Positions 10,984-24,033 of a stretch of 64,000 nucleotides of DNA are shown piece by piece. Both the position numbers and the translations under genes were made by a program. The stretch comes from Datura wrightii. Its lineage: Eukaryota > Streptophyta > Magnoliopsida > Solanales > Solanaceae. Under the pieces are notes generated by a model. The model did no database searches, was not told the DNA's origin, and was given only the letters and a program-made list of their open reading frames with translations. The stretch is taken from NCBI GenBank assembly GCA_035772735.1, contig JASDFA010000001.1, forward strand, positions 86,887,501 to 86,951,500, given 5' to 3'. Position 1 is the stretch's first letter. Every line of letters starts with the position of its first letter.

Positions 10984-13290
10984 TGTAATGCTCCGGAAAC
11001 CCCAAGACCAAACTCAGGAGTTTAAATGGAGAAAACGGGATTTGCTGCATCAGGTCACAAAATGAGTGATCGTGTGACCCGTCAGGATGACCAAGAGTCG
11101 TTAAGTGACTCGTGGTGAGAAGGTTTGACTTGTTGGAAATTTCCAAGTTGGGGTGACCATGAGTCATGGTCAGCACCATAAGTCGTTGGCCACCCGTGGT
11201 CAGGGTTGGTTGAAGGAAGAGTAAGTATGGGATAGTACACTTAACAGGTCCTTACCACGACACGCTGGGAAGCACCACGAGTCGTGGTATCGCCCGTGGT
11301 GACCCCCCTTAGTATTTTGACAGTGTAGAGGATGAGTGGTGACCACGAGTCGTGATCACCAGTAACGACTCGTGATGTTCCCTGTGGTGAGTTTCAGGTA
11401 AAGCTTTGGCAGTGCACTTGACGACTGTGGCGACGACTCATGGTCAGAGGTTATGACTCGTCCAGTCCCTCATTGGGACTGGAAGTCTGTTCTCCTCTAT
11501 GAATTTAGTAAGGGATTATCCCTAATTCCTATGATCCTAAGGCCTAAACTACTTCGTTTTAAGCTATGAATAGTGAATTTTAAGAGGGGTAAGTTCATTT
11601 TAAGCTATTCCTATTCATGCATGCAAGTGCATAAGTCTAGAGAGGTGATCAAGCTCAATTCTTTCCAAGTTCTCCTCAATTATTCCTTGGGCAATCAAAG
11701 GAGTTATAGAATCAGATTCTCTTAGGTATGTAGGGTTATGAATGGGTGAATTTGTTCACACCCATGCCCAATCTCTCTCTAAGTCATGAAAATCTATATG
11801 TTGATCCTATGGGGTTTTAGCCCAATGCATGAATTTCCTAAGTTTCTAACATGGGTATGATCTAAGCATGTTTCTATTATTGAATTATGATTCATGGGCA
11901 AGTTTTACAATGTTTTCAATTATAATCATCTTTTCAAGTTTTATAAATTTATGATGCCCATCCATGAGAAGTTCATGAAAGTTCAGATTTATGATGTATG
12001 TTAAAGTATATTGAGATATTTATGAGAAAAGCATGTTTTCAAGTTACCCATGTCTATGATAATATTTTCAAGTGAATCAAGTGTTTTCAAGCATATTTAA
12101 GTATTGGGTAAGCCCATATGTTCAAGTATGATTTATGATATCACGAATTAGCTTACCACATAGTTTTGGAGTCAAGACTCCCAATTATGTTCAACTTGTG
12201 GTATGGTTGTATCCAAGGCTCCTTATGTATGATTTCAAATTTTATATGTATATTATTATTCAACTTTGTCACTAGATGATGGTCGGCTTCATTGAAAAAT
12301 GATGGAGGGCATATGCATGTTTTTGGGAGTAGTGTCTAGCTTCGAGTAGGCTAAGGGCCAGTCAACCCTATGACTCAAAACTACGTGCCAACGTAGGTGT
12401 GATCAGATTATTTGGGACCTCCTTTGTGAGCTTTCTCCTACCCCAAGGGGCCTTCAGCTTGATATCAATATCATGGTGTCATCCTTAGCCCTGGCAAGGC
12501 TTTGGACGGCTCTACCCACTTGAGTGTGATAGTCGAGACCACGTAACCTCTATCATGGTAATGTCGGTTATATGACGAGTCTCCCATTATTTCTCACGAT
12601 TTCAGTTGTACATGTTTGTCATTTATGATATATATATATATATATATACCTAATGTTCAGTTTTACTTATTGATTATCGAATTTCAGCTTTGGGTCATGC
12701 AATTCATTTATGATGTTCAGTTATGTTCATTTCATGATTTCAAAAAATAGCATGCAAGACCTACTCTCAAATTCTTATTGTGATTATGTTTTATATTATG
12801 CATGTTTTGAAAATTTTACTTACTTAAGCAGTTTTACTTACCTTGCATACTGGGTACATTCCACGTACTGACTGCATACTCTATGTTGTATGGTTTTATG
12901 ATATTGGTTTCGATTTTCAGACTCATCCCCGTCACTAGCCAGCTTCCGGAGTTAGCATCTAGTCTCAACTGGTGAGTCCTCATCTCCCGATGACCATTCC
13001 TTATTAGTTGTTTCTGTACATTTCCAGTTTCTGACTTAGAGAGTTAGTTGGAGTCTTGTCCCATCAACTCATCAGACGTAGAGGTTTTTCAGAAATAGAT
13101 TGTATTCAGCTTCAAACTCGCGTTGTATGTTCAGATTTCATGTTATGTTTAACTTTCGCTATGTTTATTATGATTAATCTTCCGCTTTTGTTGATTGAGT
13201 TAGAAGTTATGTTCATGCGATGGGTCAACTTAGAGTCTCTTGGGGTTTCTTATCCCATGTCTTGATCCAGCCCATTCTTGGCTCGTGACA
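10984..13290 (+). repeat. 3' LTR of element A
   Basis: TGTAATGCTCC to CGTGACA, about 2307 bp, collinear with the 5' LTR. It contains an extra short TA run at about 12630-12648 and a decayed version of the stem-loop near 12887. The clustered ACGAGTCGT-type 9-mers lie in the first 450 bases. The next base resumes the Athila RT relic. Confidence 0.9.
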
Positions 13291-14255
13291 CTGTGAGTAC
13301 CTTTAACAGAAATTAGGAGAGGTAGTTTTTCAATTACCTCTATCTTAGCTCTATCGGCCTCTATTCCCTTTTCAGATATTTTTGTGCCTAAGTTCAATGC
13401 CCTCCTTTACCATAAAGTGGCACTTTTCCCAATGTCGTATAAGGTTTGTTAAGATAGGACAAGTACTCCTCAAATAAGTCCTAATAACTAAGAAGTCATC
13501 CATGAACACCTCGATAATGTCCTCCACCATATTAGAAAAAATAGACATCATGCACTCTTGAAAAGTGGTTGGTGCATTAACAATCTGAGTGACATCCTCT
13601 TGAAGGCAATGGTCCTATACAGGCAAGTGAAAATGTTCTTTTCTTGATCTTATGGTGCAATGGGAATAAAATTATACCCTAAATAACTATCAAGAAAATA
13701 GTAACATCCTCTACTAGCAAGACTATTAAACATCTAATACATAAATGACATCAGGAAATAATCCTTCATGGTCTAAAAGTTCAACTTCATGTAATCTATA
13801 CATACATGCCACTTTATGACCGGACATAATAGAATCAACTATTTTTGTATCATTGGGAAGACTAGTTATCCCTCTTTTCTTAGGCACACACTAAACTGGC
13901 TCACCCACTTGTTGTCTGAGATTAGGTAAACCATACCTATATCTAACCATTTTATGATCTCCTTTCTTACCACCTCTTGCATTGGTAGGTTGAATCTATG
14001 GAGGTGCTCAATACTTCGAAAGAAGTCTTCCTCCAACTAAATTTTATGCATACAAGTAATGGGTGGGATTCCTATTATATTGGCGATAGTACACCTAATG
14101 GCCTTCTTGAATCTTCTCAATATAGCAAATAGAGTTTCTATATAACACCCTATGTAATCTAAGCAATGAACCCATACTTTTGAGGTAGGACTAAGAGTAC
14201 TTAAACATTCTAAGAAGAAATTTTTATGAGTTATTTGAACCACTCTATGGTCATA
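13291..14255 (-). pseudogene. Athila reverse transcriptase relic
   Basis: Minus-strand translation gives the Athila RT in order. Near 14037-14110 is the 'IANIIGIPP...CMHK' entry block, then the sequence around conserved KEIIKW. Near 13495-13506 is the catalytic FMDD within EVFMDDFLVI, intact at sequence level. Near 13300-13350 is EADRAKIEVIEKLP before the break caused by element A. Frameshifts and stops are scattered through it. It continues upstream across solo LTR J into the gag-pro relic at 16687-18230. Confidence 0.8.
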
Positions 14256-16686
14256 TGTTAATATTTGACATCAATCAAGTAGTAAAATAAAAGTCAACAA
14301 AAGTTATCGCAAATTTCTTTCTTGAATTCTCTGAAATTTAGTCAGATGTCTCTGAAGTTTTCTCCCAATATGTAAGGAATTAGAGGGTGTACAACCTATC
14401 AAATTAAATTTCTATAAGTCTAGTTTTCAAATAATTAAACTTTTTGTTAATACGACTTGAATATAGGGAGATATTCACATTTTTTGCGAGACCATCTAAG
14501 CAGGCACGTCAAAGTGGGCCAAGTCAGTGAAGGACTATATAAAGCCCCTTGGTCAGTTTTTGTTACCCATTTCTCATTTATGGAAATTTCCTCATCCAAA
14601 AACTCTCCCTAGTGGTGTTCCCACATGTTCTTGATGGTTTTGGGGTTAGAAAACATAATCCAAGATGGAATCAAAGGTCGGGAGGTTGAATGGTCCGTAT
14701 AGATCATATTTTTATGAATTTTCTAGAGAGTTTGGTGTCTATTTTGGGGATATTCGATGAATAAGATTTTTAATTCTTAAATTATTGTCTATATATGACA
14801 TCTTTTAGTCCATAGGTGTCGGTAGATGGTTAATTCGGAATTTCTATCACTGAATCCGTAGAAATCTTACCGATTAAGTTTCATTGGTATTATCATCATG
14901 TTGAATCTTTGTGTATGCATTTTTGGTAGCAGTTAGAGAGGATCTAATGAAGTATATTCCTGGTGATGATATCTTGGATTCAACTTAGTCAGGGTTCTCC
15001 CAGCTCTAGGTATGTTAAGGCTTTTATTTTCTCTTTTTGGCATAATTTTCATCGAAATAAAATTCTTGGCCTTGTCATGCGAACTTGCTGCCTTGGGGAT
15101 AGAAATTTGTATTTATAATCTTGTTGTTTGGGATTCTAGGTTGTGATGTTTCTTTCATCAATTGAGTCCATGTATTCGGGCATGAAAATAGCTCATTTGT
15201 CGTGAGTCGGAGGGGCGATAGAGCGCGTCAAAATTGACTTATGTTGTGTTTTTATGACCCTTTTAGGTTTCTATAGGGGATGTTTTGGCTATATTTTAGG
15301 GGATTTCTTTATGTATTTTTACGTTCTATGTGAGGCTAGTTGGATGAATTAGTTAAGAGACGAGTTAGTGAGCTTGTAACGGCTTTGGTGGTCCTCGGAT
15401 TGTTGTGTTCAATTGTTGTAAAATTGAGGTTAGTGTTGGTTATTTTCAATGAAGGGTTTTGTTATATATCATAGTCCTTGGGTTGTAAATAAGGTTTAGG
15501 GATAGAGTTGTTAAGTTATGATCTTTCGGTTGCCACCAAATATACCCCTGGACAACTAGATACGTGAGGTTAGTTCTACATTATGGTAGTAGGTTAGTGG
15601 GGATTGATAGTATGTTGTGGTATGTTTAAACTTGTGTTTATGTGTAATATTGTTGTTATTATGATTTTTTGAACTTTTTGGTGCCTTGGAGGCTTTGCGA
15701 TAATCTATAAGTCCGTGATGGGTTTTGGCTAGGTTGAGCCTAATTCTTGTGAAGACCTATAAGGACATGACTATTTTTGGGAAGTTCATACTCTTGACTG
15801 TGGATTCCTGTAAGGCCATGATGATTTCCAGAAAGGTTGTGAGTGTAAATTGATATATGTGTTGTATGGTTCGCCTCATATTATTATTTGTCTGTTAGCT
15901 ATAGATGCTTGATGTAAATTGGTGATGGTTGAGGTCATTATGTTGATTCAAGTTAGGCATTTGGATTGATCCTATGTGGTATGGGTGGTGATAGATAAGT
16001 TGTATCGGTTACGTGCTATTTGTTGTTCGTTTGCTTGTTTCGGACTTGCCGGGCTTATGGAGACTAGGTAGGTTCTTTTTGCTTTACTTGATTAACTGAG
16101 TATATTGCTATTAATGCCTTTGAATATCCTGTTGTTATCTCGTGTGTTTGTTGATTTACAATCTGAATCTTGTTACCAGTTTTACCTTACATACTCGGTA
16201 CATTTTCATACTGACGCCCTAGTTGGGGGAACGAAATTCATGCTTGTTCGTGTTGATTGGTAGGAAGATTGAGTTGTTAGTTTTTGAATGGAGTTCCAGT
16301 TAGTCGATAAGCTACAAGTCCTCTAGAGTTGCAAGGTGTTTGAGTTATGGGTAGTTGGGGGACCTATCCCAGTCACTTGATTAATGTAGTGTCTATAGAG
16401 GCTCATATGCATTGCTTTTGGTTGGATTTTTATGTTGTAGGCCTGAGGACCATTTTGTATTAATCTTCATTCCATTTTGTGGCCTCTTTGGCCTACTGTA
16501 TATCGATATTTCGGTTGGTTTGTAGTTTATCTTGTGTTGTAGTATGTGTTTACTCTGATCTTATAGATGTTGAATAAGTTAAACCCCATCTGTTCTAGCT
16601 TGTTTCAATTAGAATTGTTTAAAGATTCGCTCAGTCAAGTGTTGTATTGGGTGCCGGTCACATCTCCTTGGGTTTGGGGTGTGACA
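14256..16686 (+). mobile_element. Solo LTR J
   Basis: An isolated ~2.43-kb LTR starting TGTTAATATTTGAC and ending GGGTGTGACA. It interrupts the Athila relic, whose frame resumes at 16687 (TTTCACATTC). A TATA box TATATAAA lies at 14536-14543, about 280 bases in, giving a plausible U3/R border. The shared core CTTACATACTCGGTACATT occurs near 16188, linking it to the chromovirus LTRs. There is no internal region or partner LTR, so it probably arose by LTR-LTR recombination. The flanks TCATA and TTTCA do not make a clear duplication. Confidence 0.7.
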
Positions 16687-18230
16687 TTTCACATTCTACT
16701 AAAAAAATCTGCAACAATAATTGCTAGCATAGTGTCATTATTACCTAAAAAGACATATCGGAGGTGAGTAGAAAGTGCCTTAAGCTCCAACTCCAACACT
16801 TGTGACTCTTTAGTGGAAGGTTTTGGCTAGTGGAGTCTTTCAATTTCTCAAGTCAAGATCTAACTTCTTCAGAGCATAGGAATAAGACCCCATGCCAACA
16901 AGTGTATTAACAATCTCATAATAGTCGTTAATGTCATCAACCCCAAAGTCCATGATTACTGCTATCAACATCTCAATCGCAAACCTCTCTTCGATTGAAA
17001 CATCTATCACATCATCAACAGTGTTAATCACAGAAATGACATTCATGTCTCATGACCGCTTCATATATCTACACACTTTGAACACAACTTCCTTATCGTT
17101 TAATCAAAACTTTAGCTCATCACTCTCAACATCAACCAATGCTCTACCAATAGCTAAAAATGGCTATCCTAAGATTATGGGAATTTCGAAATCAACCTCA
17201 TAGTCCAAGATGACAAAATCAGCTAGGAAGATGACATCTTCCACTTTGAAAAGAACATTATACAATATACCTACTGGTCTCTTTACAGTATGGTCAGCCA
17301 TAAGTAGTCGCATTATCGTTAGTTTAAGGGCTCCCAAGCCCCTGGTTATAAATTGCAAGCAACATTAGATTAATTCTCGCATCCAGGTCATAGAATGCTT
17401 TAGAAAAGTTAAATTCCCCTATGGTGCATGGGACAGTGAAGGCCCTGGGGTCCTATTTCTTTTGGAATAAAGAATAAGAAGCAATTGCACTACAATGGTG
17501 CATGTTATTAGCAGGTTCAAAACTCACTATCCTCTTCCTTATCACCAAATCATTCATAAAATTTGCGTATCCAGGAATCTGCTCGAGTGCCTAAGACAAT
17601 GGGAAATTCATAGGCAGCTACTTTAACGTGGATATAAATTTATGGAATTTGTCGTCCTCCACCTTCTTCTTAAAATGCTAAGGGAAAGGAGCAGGTGGCC
17701 TCAGAATATGATTCAATATCTTTGGAACCTCCTTCTTATTCCCTTTCTCTGAAGCAACCTCTTATATATTAATTAGAGATTTATTATCTTTCTCGCGTTC
17801 ATTATTAACAACAATCAACTTATCAAAATCAGCTGACCTTTCTTTCTCTTTAGTCTCATCAACAAAAACCTATGATTTTGAAGCAACTTCTTCTCTTTGG
17901 TCAGCAACAATAGATTCGGGCTCCATAACTAATGTTTTCCTGCTTCAAGTTGTGACAGCCATGCAATGACCATCATTTCTTAGATTTAGTACTTGCTACT
18001 AGGAAGTGTACCCCTCTACCTTTGGTTTAACATTGTTGATATCTGCCCCATCTGTTTCTCTAGTTGTATAGCCTCGCAAGCATGTCCTCCATGTTTGACC
18101 ACCACTTTTTTTTTCATTTTTGTAACCATCCTAATTCCTCAAATTTCGTTGATCTCTATCTCTATCTCTCCAACCAAACCAATTATTATTATATCTCCTA
18201 TAAGAGTTTGATATACCTAAATTATACCTC
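16687..18230 (-). pseudogene. Athila gag-protease relic
   Basis: On the minus strand the order is: a gag/protease linker near 17940 (GTLPSS followed by a degraded AVTTRSG-like stretch), a LEQIPGYANFMNDLVIRK block near 17540-17590, and the protease region at 17164-17430. The protease active site DLGAS of D reads DLDAR here, so catalysis is lost. FVILDYEVDFEIPIILG is well preserved. Then come SIEERFAIEMLIAV and GMGSYSYALKKLDLDL (16840-17046), and the lead-in to RT (LSTHLRYVFLGNNDT). The gag N-terminus and primer site are missing: the LTR-like sequence joins directly near 18230. Confidence 0.8.
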
Positions 18231-20641
18231 TAAATAAAGTATAGAGAAATCGCTATCAAATATAGAGCCCAACTAAGTTGGGGTCAAATCCCATAGGGAA
18301 TATGGTGAGAGATGAGTCAATGATGAGTATTCGACAAGTAGTCGATATTGCGAAAGGGGTTTTATGAAAGAAAAACGTAAAAGAGTTCAAAGCTTAGTAA
18401 TAGTAATCAACGTTTGAGAACCTTTTGATTATGGTCAATAAATGAGAATGAAGTAGGACTATGTTCCTCATGATTTTGTAACTTCAGCAGGTCTATGATA
18501 TTAGACATTTATCCTGGTATTATTTATGCAAACCTAACTATTAAGATTCATCTACCGTCTTTCGACCCACCTAGATAAATGACACTCTAAATATTTTTGG
18601 TATTTAAGTGTTTAAATATTAAACCTCGTCATTAGTTCTGGATTGACTTTCCTCGTAAAAGCTCAAGTCATTAGATGAGGGTTACAAGCCCCAAATCTCC
18701 ATTGCTAATTTCTTTTCCTAACCTAAATTCTTTATCAAGCAAGTCAAGATTTAAGACATGTTCTAATGTTTCAAACCACTAAAAAAATCAAAGCAAACAG
18801 ATTAACAATGCATGCATAATCACCATTCAAGAACTACTATTTTCATTGACCTACTTTCATTATTCCATCATGGTTTATCAGCCATTGCTATGTAATATTA
18901 GCTACTCATACTTTCATGCACATTATTTGACTTTGTATAATGGTTAATAGTAATCAAACTACAAGAGAAGAATAAGAGAAATCAGAATTGTATTATAAAA
19001 AAAGTGATCCACGAATCAAACTCCATAGCCAAGAACAAAAACAATAATTCGCCTCTTCTCTCTCTAAAAATATCAAGCAACAATGTTCTACTGCAAACAA
19101 TGTATGTCTCCCTTGAGAAACCCTAGGGAAAATATATTTAGATATAATAATTTTATCCTAAGAAAACTAAAACAGGTCATGTTAGCACTCCATAGCCCAT
19201 TATTTAGAACTACGGTCCATGCAAGTTGGTAATCATCAGTCAACTGCCTCTATTTGAGCCTAGAACTTGTAGATGATTACGGATCAATCCACAGTTCGTG
19301 GAGTCTTTGAAGATCCATTACCTAACTCATGGTTTGAGAACCAAACTTGCATCATTCTGGGACATCAGTTGATGATTGACAAGATGTGTCCATGCATGGA
19401 TTCATGGTATGTCAAAAGGCCCGTCATGTAATGTCCAGATATCACGTCTGTAGAATCTCTTTTATTCTACAACTAACATAATAGTCCATCTTTTTGGTTT
19501 CGCGGGCTGTCAGACAAGTCGTAATATTGAAACCAACTTGTACCCATGAAGATATTCATTCATGATAGATAGGATGGTCCATGGATTCATTCCACTGTCC
19601 ATCATTTGCATTCACGGATCCACTCTTAGGCCTTATTTGTTAGCACTTAATGGAGGTCTAAATCTGAATGGTTCAAACTTTACCCCATTAAGTGCATTTA
19701 TTTTTTATAGTTTAAAATTTCTTAATGGGTCTGAATAAATTTGAATAAATAAAATATGTAACAAAGTCTTAATCCCATTCAGATTCTTTAAAACATGCTA
19801 CTTTTATTTGCCAAAAAATTCAAGCGTCTCTTTTGCAAAAAAGTCTCTCTCTGTTTCTTATTCACTATCAATTAGTATAAAATTATTTGCTCTTAATGGG
19901 TAAGATTTCAAAAAGAATCACAATCTGCTTATTTGCTTGACTCACTAAAGTGCAATATTTTTTAATTCTTTTGGGTTGAATTTTTTTTATTTATTTTATA
20001 AATACGTATTGTCAAATATTTGCTTATCTAATTACTAGTTCATAATTATTACTCTTCATATTGATAGTTTGCATTAGCGATGATGGCATACCACTGAAAA
20101 GGTTAGCTTTGTTATCTCATCATTGCAAGCCAAATAGTTATATTGTCTATTATACTATAGTTATTGTAATCTAGGTAATATTTACTATGTTATACTATGA
20201 GATATCATTGTTTGAAATTTATGCGTTTAAATATTTTATTAAATAATAACTTTTACTTTGTTTATATCACGTTTTTTCTAACATTTAAATAACATACTAT
20301 TTAATTACTATTTTATTTAAGTTTTATATTTATTATATATAAATAACTTATATATATTCAGATACTTAAAAGATAAATTGTTTTAATCATTCAGTGTTCA
20401 GACCCAAAGACAATATTTTAATCATTTAGAAGTGTATACAGATTCATACATCTTAATCTTAATTAAAAAAAAATTGAGGCCTTAGACTTTTTCAGCTCAG
20501 AATTCCAACTTTGTCACTTTCAACCAATTTTCCTGCACATAGATACAGAATGCCGTCATATCACACAGAAACACACTAAAGAACCACAAAATTCTTTGTT
20601 AAAAGTGTCAGTTTGTGTTGTGAAATCCCGACATATCAACA
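18231..20641 (-). repeat. Athila LTR, minus orientation, split by a DNA transposon
   Basis: Read on the minus strand it begins TGTTGATATGTCGGGATT at 20641, next to a purine-rich strand at 20642-20655, as a 3' LTR would. It ends in a block near 18236-18300 (CAACTAAGTTGGGGTC, 'aatcccatagggaat') that corresponds in position to the 'gtatcgaaccaaggagac' block close to the end of D's LTR. Without the inserted 853-bp element it is about 1.55 kb, close to D's 1427 bp. It lies between an env-like region on its right and gag-pro on its left. Confidence 0.55.
19629..20481. mobile_element. PIF/Harbinger-like non-autonomous element
   Basis: Starts GGCCTTATTTG and ends ATTGAGGCC, giving a short terminal inverted repeat (GGCCT-A). 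It is flanked on both sides by TTA (19626-19628 and 20482-20484), the target duplication typical of PIF/Harbinger. It is 853 bp, very AT-rich and non-coding, with repeated subterminal words such as CTGAATGGTTC, GGGTCTGAAT, CCCATTCAGATT and GTTCAGACCC in both orientations. It interrupts the Athila LTR. A hAT origin was considered, but no 8-bp duplication is present. Confidence 0.65.
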
Positions 20642-22100
20642 CCCTCAACTTAAAATGTTTGTTTGTCCTCAAGCAACTAAAACAAGACTTTATTACCATA
20701 ATTCTTAGGCATCAGAAAACTAAGAAATCTATAACAGTCACATGAACACTTGTTCAACACATATTCCTCATGCAATGCCCCCCCCCCCCCACACTTTTTC
20801 TTTATAAAAAGACATATGCACACTTGAATATTCTTAAGTTGACACTGAAAGATCAAACAATGACATTAAGTTATTGTTAAATGATTATGCATACACCAGT
20901 GATACACAACCTTTATAACTAGCAGTTAGACAGTGTTATCCTAGTTTCTTCACTATGCAAAGAATGTCTCACACACATATATTCAAGTAAAACTAGGACA
21001 AGAGAAATATTTTGCTCACACTTACAAAGAAGTTCAAATATTGTACATACATATACTATAAGTTTGCCTTTATTGTCTACACTTTTGTCCTCAGACGGTC
21101 GGATTAAGATGAGTATAGAACTTTATTTGTCTTGTGAAGTAATCTTGGGGACGAGGATGGTAGATTTGGATAAGTGACTTGATCCACCTTGAACACTACA
21201 CTTTTTCTTTAAGCCTTTTTCTTCCCTTCCCTTCTTTATTTTAACTTGGTTCAGGTGTGGTTTTATTTCTGACATATGACTACTTTTTTATGTGTTGTGA
21301 TTTTATGGATTTTTTTCTTTTCTCTTCTCTATGTTTTATTCTACCAAACCATTTTTCTTTTATCAAGGAGCTTTATCTTTTCATACCCAACTTTATCTTC
21401 ATTCGCTCTCAGCTCATATACCCTCAACTTAGGCGATTTGCCTAAGTTGAAGTCCAGTATCCAAGGAGAGACTGGGGCCAAAATAGGGCTTACAAAGACA
21501 AAGATGAGATGGTGGTTTGGATAATCAAGCAAAAGACGGTTAAGGATTAAAATCAGGATTTATTAGGCTTTAGTGGGCTTACAAAAAGAAGGCCTATGAT
21601 CTTTTCCTAACCAAACCAGTCCTATGACAGTAGTGAGACTAATCAGGCAAGTACAGATTGTACACACAACATAAGAACTAAGCAACATGGCTAACACACA
21701 CATGGCACAAGGTTTAATGATCAATAATCAGGCATTATGTTTATACGCTAACTTAAGTCACAGTGATTACACCAATACACATAATGTCAAATAATGAGCC
21801 ACACAAGCCAACATATTGAGAAACACAGTAAAAAATTTGGAGGGGTATTCCTTTTCAAACATTCATGCTTAAGTGTGCCATTTGTTACAATTTTGACTGT
21901 CAAGTCTTCTTAGTTTTCCTTTATCTATTCTATAAAACAAAATACAAAATCCAAGCTCATGCTATGGAAAATAAAATTTCCTTAGGAAAAGAACACAATA
22001 AGAAAAACACAAGGATAGACATAGACACGGCCCCCACCCCCCACCTAACTAGCAATGCTTTGTCCCCAAAAATGCTAAAAATATAAAAGCATGGGAGGTG
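20642..22100 (-). other. Non-coding 3' region of an Athila-like element
   Basis: No frame with domain similarity. It lies between an LTR and an env-like relic, in the same place as the long non-coding stretch 40443-42317 of element D. It starts with CACCCTCAACTTAAAATG, the complement of a purine tract, followed by 'ttgtcctcaagcaac', which parallels D's 'ttcgtcctcgaacaac' after its purine tract. A poly-C run of about 12 lies at 20779-20790. Confidence 0.5.
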
Positions 22101-24033
22101 AAAACTTTCTTGTGGCACTTAAGAATCAATGTCTGTTGTTAAAGTCGAGGTTGCAGGTGAAACCTTAGGTGGTAACAACTCATTGGTATTAGTATCTAGC
22201 ACAATCAAAATCTGAGACTCGCCTATGGTGTCATGGTCCCTAGTTTGTTCGATACTCTCAAGTGCCATAGTGGACTAAGCTCCCACATCTCCTACCATCT
22301 AAGTGTCAACTCTAGAGCGTCGAAGAGCTTCTTGCATTTCTTTTTTCTCCCTCTTGTGTGCTGTCATCAGAACCCTCATCATCACTACCCTCTTGGCCTC
22401 TTCTCCATTTCATATAGAGTTTACTCCTCAAACAGTTTGAATAATGGCCACTCATCTTGAGGCTCCTCAAAGATTGTGGTGGCTGGATCATCAAATAGGC
22501 ACAATACTAGTCTATAGTGTTGTAATCTTTGCTCTAGTCTGTGCCAGCTCACCCAATATCCTGGTCATGTCTAGGGCCTGGCTCATTCTCAGCTTCTCAT
22601 TCACCCTCTCCTATATACCATCTATTCTCCCATGCAAAATTTGTATTGATTCATTTAGAAAAGAAACTGCAGTAGTAATAGATCTCTCAACAAATGGCTT
22701 CAACTGCTGTGTAAGTAAATCAATCTACCTCTTTATTCACTCAATGCGCCTTGCTAGTGATGCCAAATGTTCTCTTGTGAGCATATATACAGCAGTTGAA
22801 ACGGTGGTCAGTGCTGCCATAGGAGCTACACTAGTGCTGGCCTCTACGACTGGAAGCGTGGAAAGTGTGGCAACCCAATCTGTAGTAGGTTCTAGTGTAT
22901 CTACCAGCTCACTCTTGTTGGGTAGATCCTCAAAAAGTGTGCCCTCTAATGTACAGAGTTGTGTCTTACCTTTAGCAATAGGGTTTGACTCATCGTGGAA
23001 CTTAGCAATAAGCATATGTGAGTGGCCTACACTGTCTGTTCCATGGCAGGAAATATAGGCAACCTAGACTCAAGGCATAAATGAGCTATCAGACACGAGA
23101 ATGGAATGGAAATCCTGTACCCCGATGCTTGTTCCTGAATCTCTACAACAATTATGCATGCAAAATTAAATAAACATCAACATTTGAGTAGAAATAAGAA
23201 TAGCCCGATCCAGAGTCAATGTATTATTAGTTGAAGTGGGAAGTATGTTTAACCACACCATCTCCCACCAAAACATTGTGGTAAGACTCAAAGAATCTTC
23301 TGTGATGGCTACTGTGTCATCCCTTAGCCATGTTGGCTCCCTGTCTATGAGCATTGAGGCTATCCAGTTAGTCTAACTCCTCCTCTTTCTTGCATCATCT
23401 TTCTTTTTTCTCTTATTTACAATGCATATCTTGTAGTCGAATTCTGTCGTATTAACCGGCACCTCATAATTTCGACAAATCAAAAACTGATAAATGGAGT
23501 TCTTTAAGATATCAACTATCCTACCACGCATTTACACACTCTAATGGTGGCAAGCCTTATGATGAATCACCTTTTTGCATTTTATTCAAGGTTATTATAT
23601 AAGCAGCATAAAATTAATTGATCATTACTGGCCTATAGTCGCCAAGTGGTTTGCTCATCCATTCTAGTTTGTAGTGATCAAAGAGGTCTTTAATTTCGGA
23701 ATCTCAATTAAATCAAAAGAACAAATCCACACCTCTTTGAATATGTTTCTCTTAATGGTGTTGTATATCTCACTCATACCCTCGGCCTGCCACTTTCTTT
23801 CAGAGGAGGAGGATCTTGGCTGCATGTTCATTCTTACTGCTCGGTGAACTCTCCTATCTGGAGCCATTAGCACTATCATTTCCTAAGTCTTCATTATAGA
23901 ACTCACTTGCACTAGCAACCATAGATACATCCCCTCCTTATTTAGATTGGGGAGAAGACACTTGTTGTTGGCATGTTCTTTGCCTTGTAGTGTGAAGCTG
24001 TAACCGAGTCTCTTCCTCTATATCCTATAAATT
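22101..24033 (-). pseudogene. Athila env-position ORF relic
   Basis: Minus-strand fragments include 'NTLTLDRAILI' (23166-23354), which matches in position and pattern the 'VTRDRVCLVYAL' core of the intact ORF in D. The 92-residue piece at 22737-23015 and the following charged, coiled-coil-like stretch (22310-22730) fit the variable C-terminus of such proteins. Upstream, 'EVPVNTTEFDYKICIV' lies near 23400-23470. Stops and frameshifts occur throughout. The function of these proteins is unknown; they occupy the env position of Athila elements. The 23590-24033 part recurs at 1010-1540. Confidence 0.5.

Larger units (their letters stand above)
3575..13290 (+). mobile_element. Element A: complete, decayed Tekay-like chromovirus
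   Basis: A 9.7-kb Ty3/Gypsy element with both LTRs (3575-5902 and 10984-13290), a tRNA-iMet primer site, gag, protease, RT, RNase H, integrase, chromodomain and polypurine tract in the canonical order. The flanking 5 bases are CTACG on the left and CTGTG on the right, a 5-bp target duplication with two transitions. It sits inside the RT gene of an older minus-strand Athila-like element. The stretches of LTR I compared by eye differ at roughly one base in ten, so the insertion is old. More than 15 nonsense changes and several frameshifts make it non-functional. Confidence 0.92.

Noticed and set aside
22444..23058. A 204-residue plus-strand open frame with apparent hydrophobic stretches
   Set aside because: It is antisense to the env-like relic, whose fragments in the minus frames match element D. 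The hydrophobic look comes from the reverse of a charged coiled-coil region.
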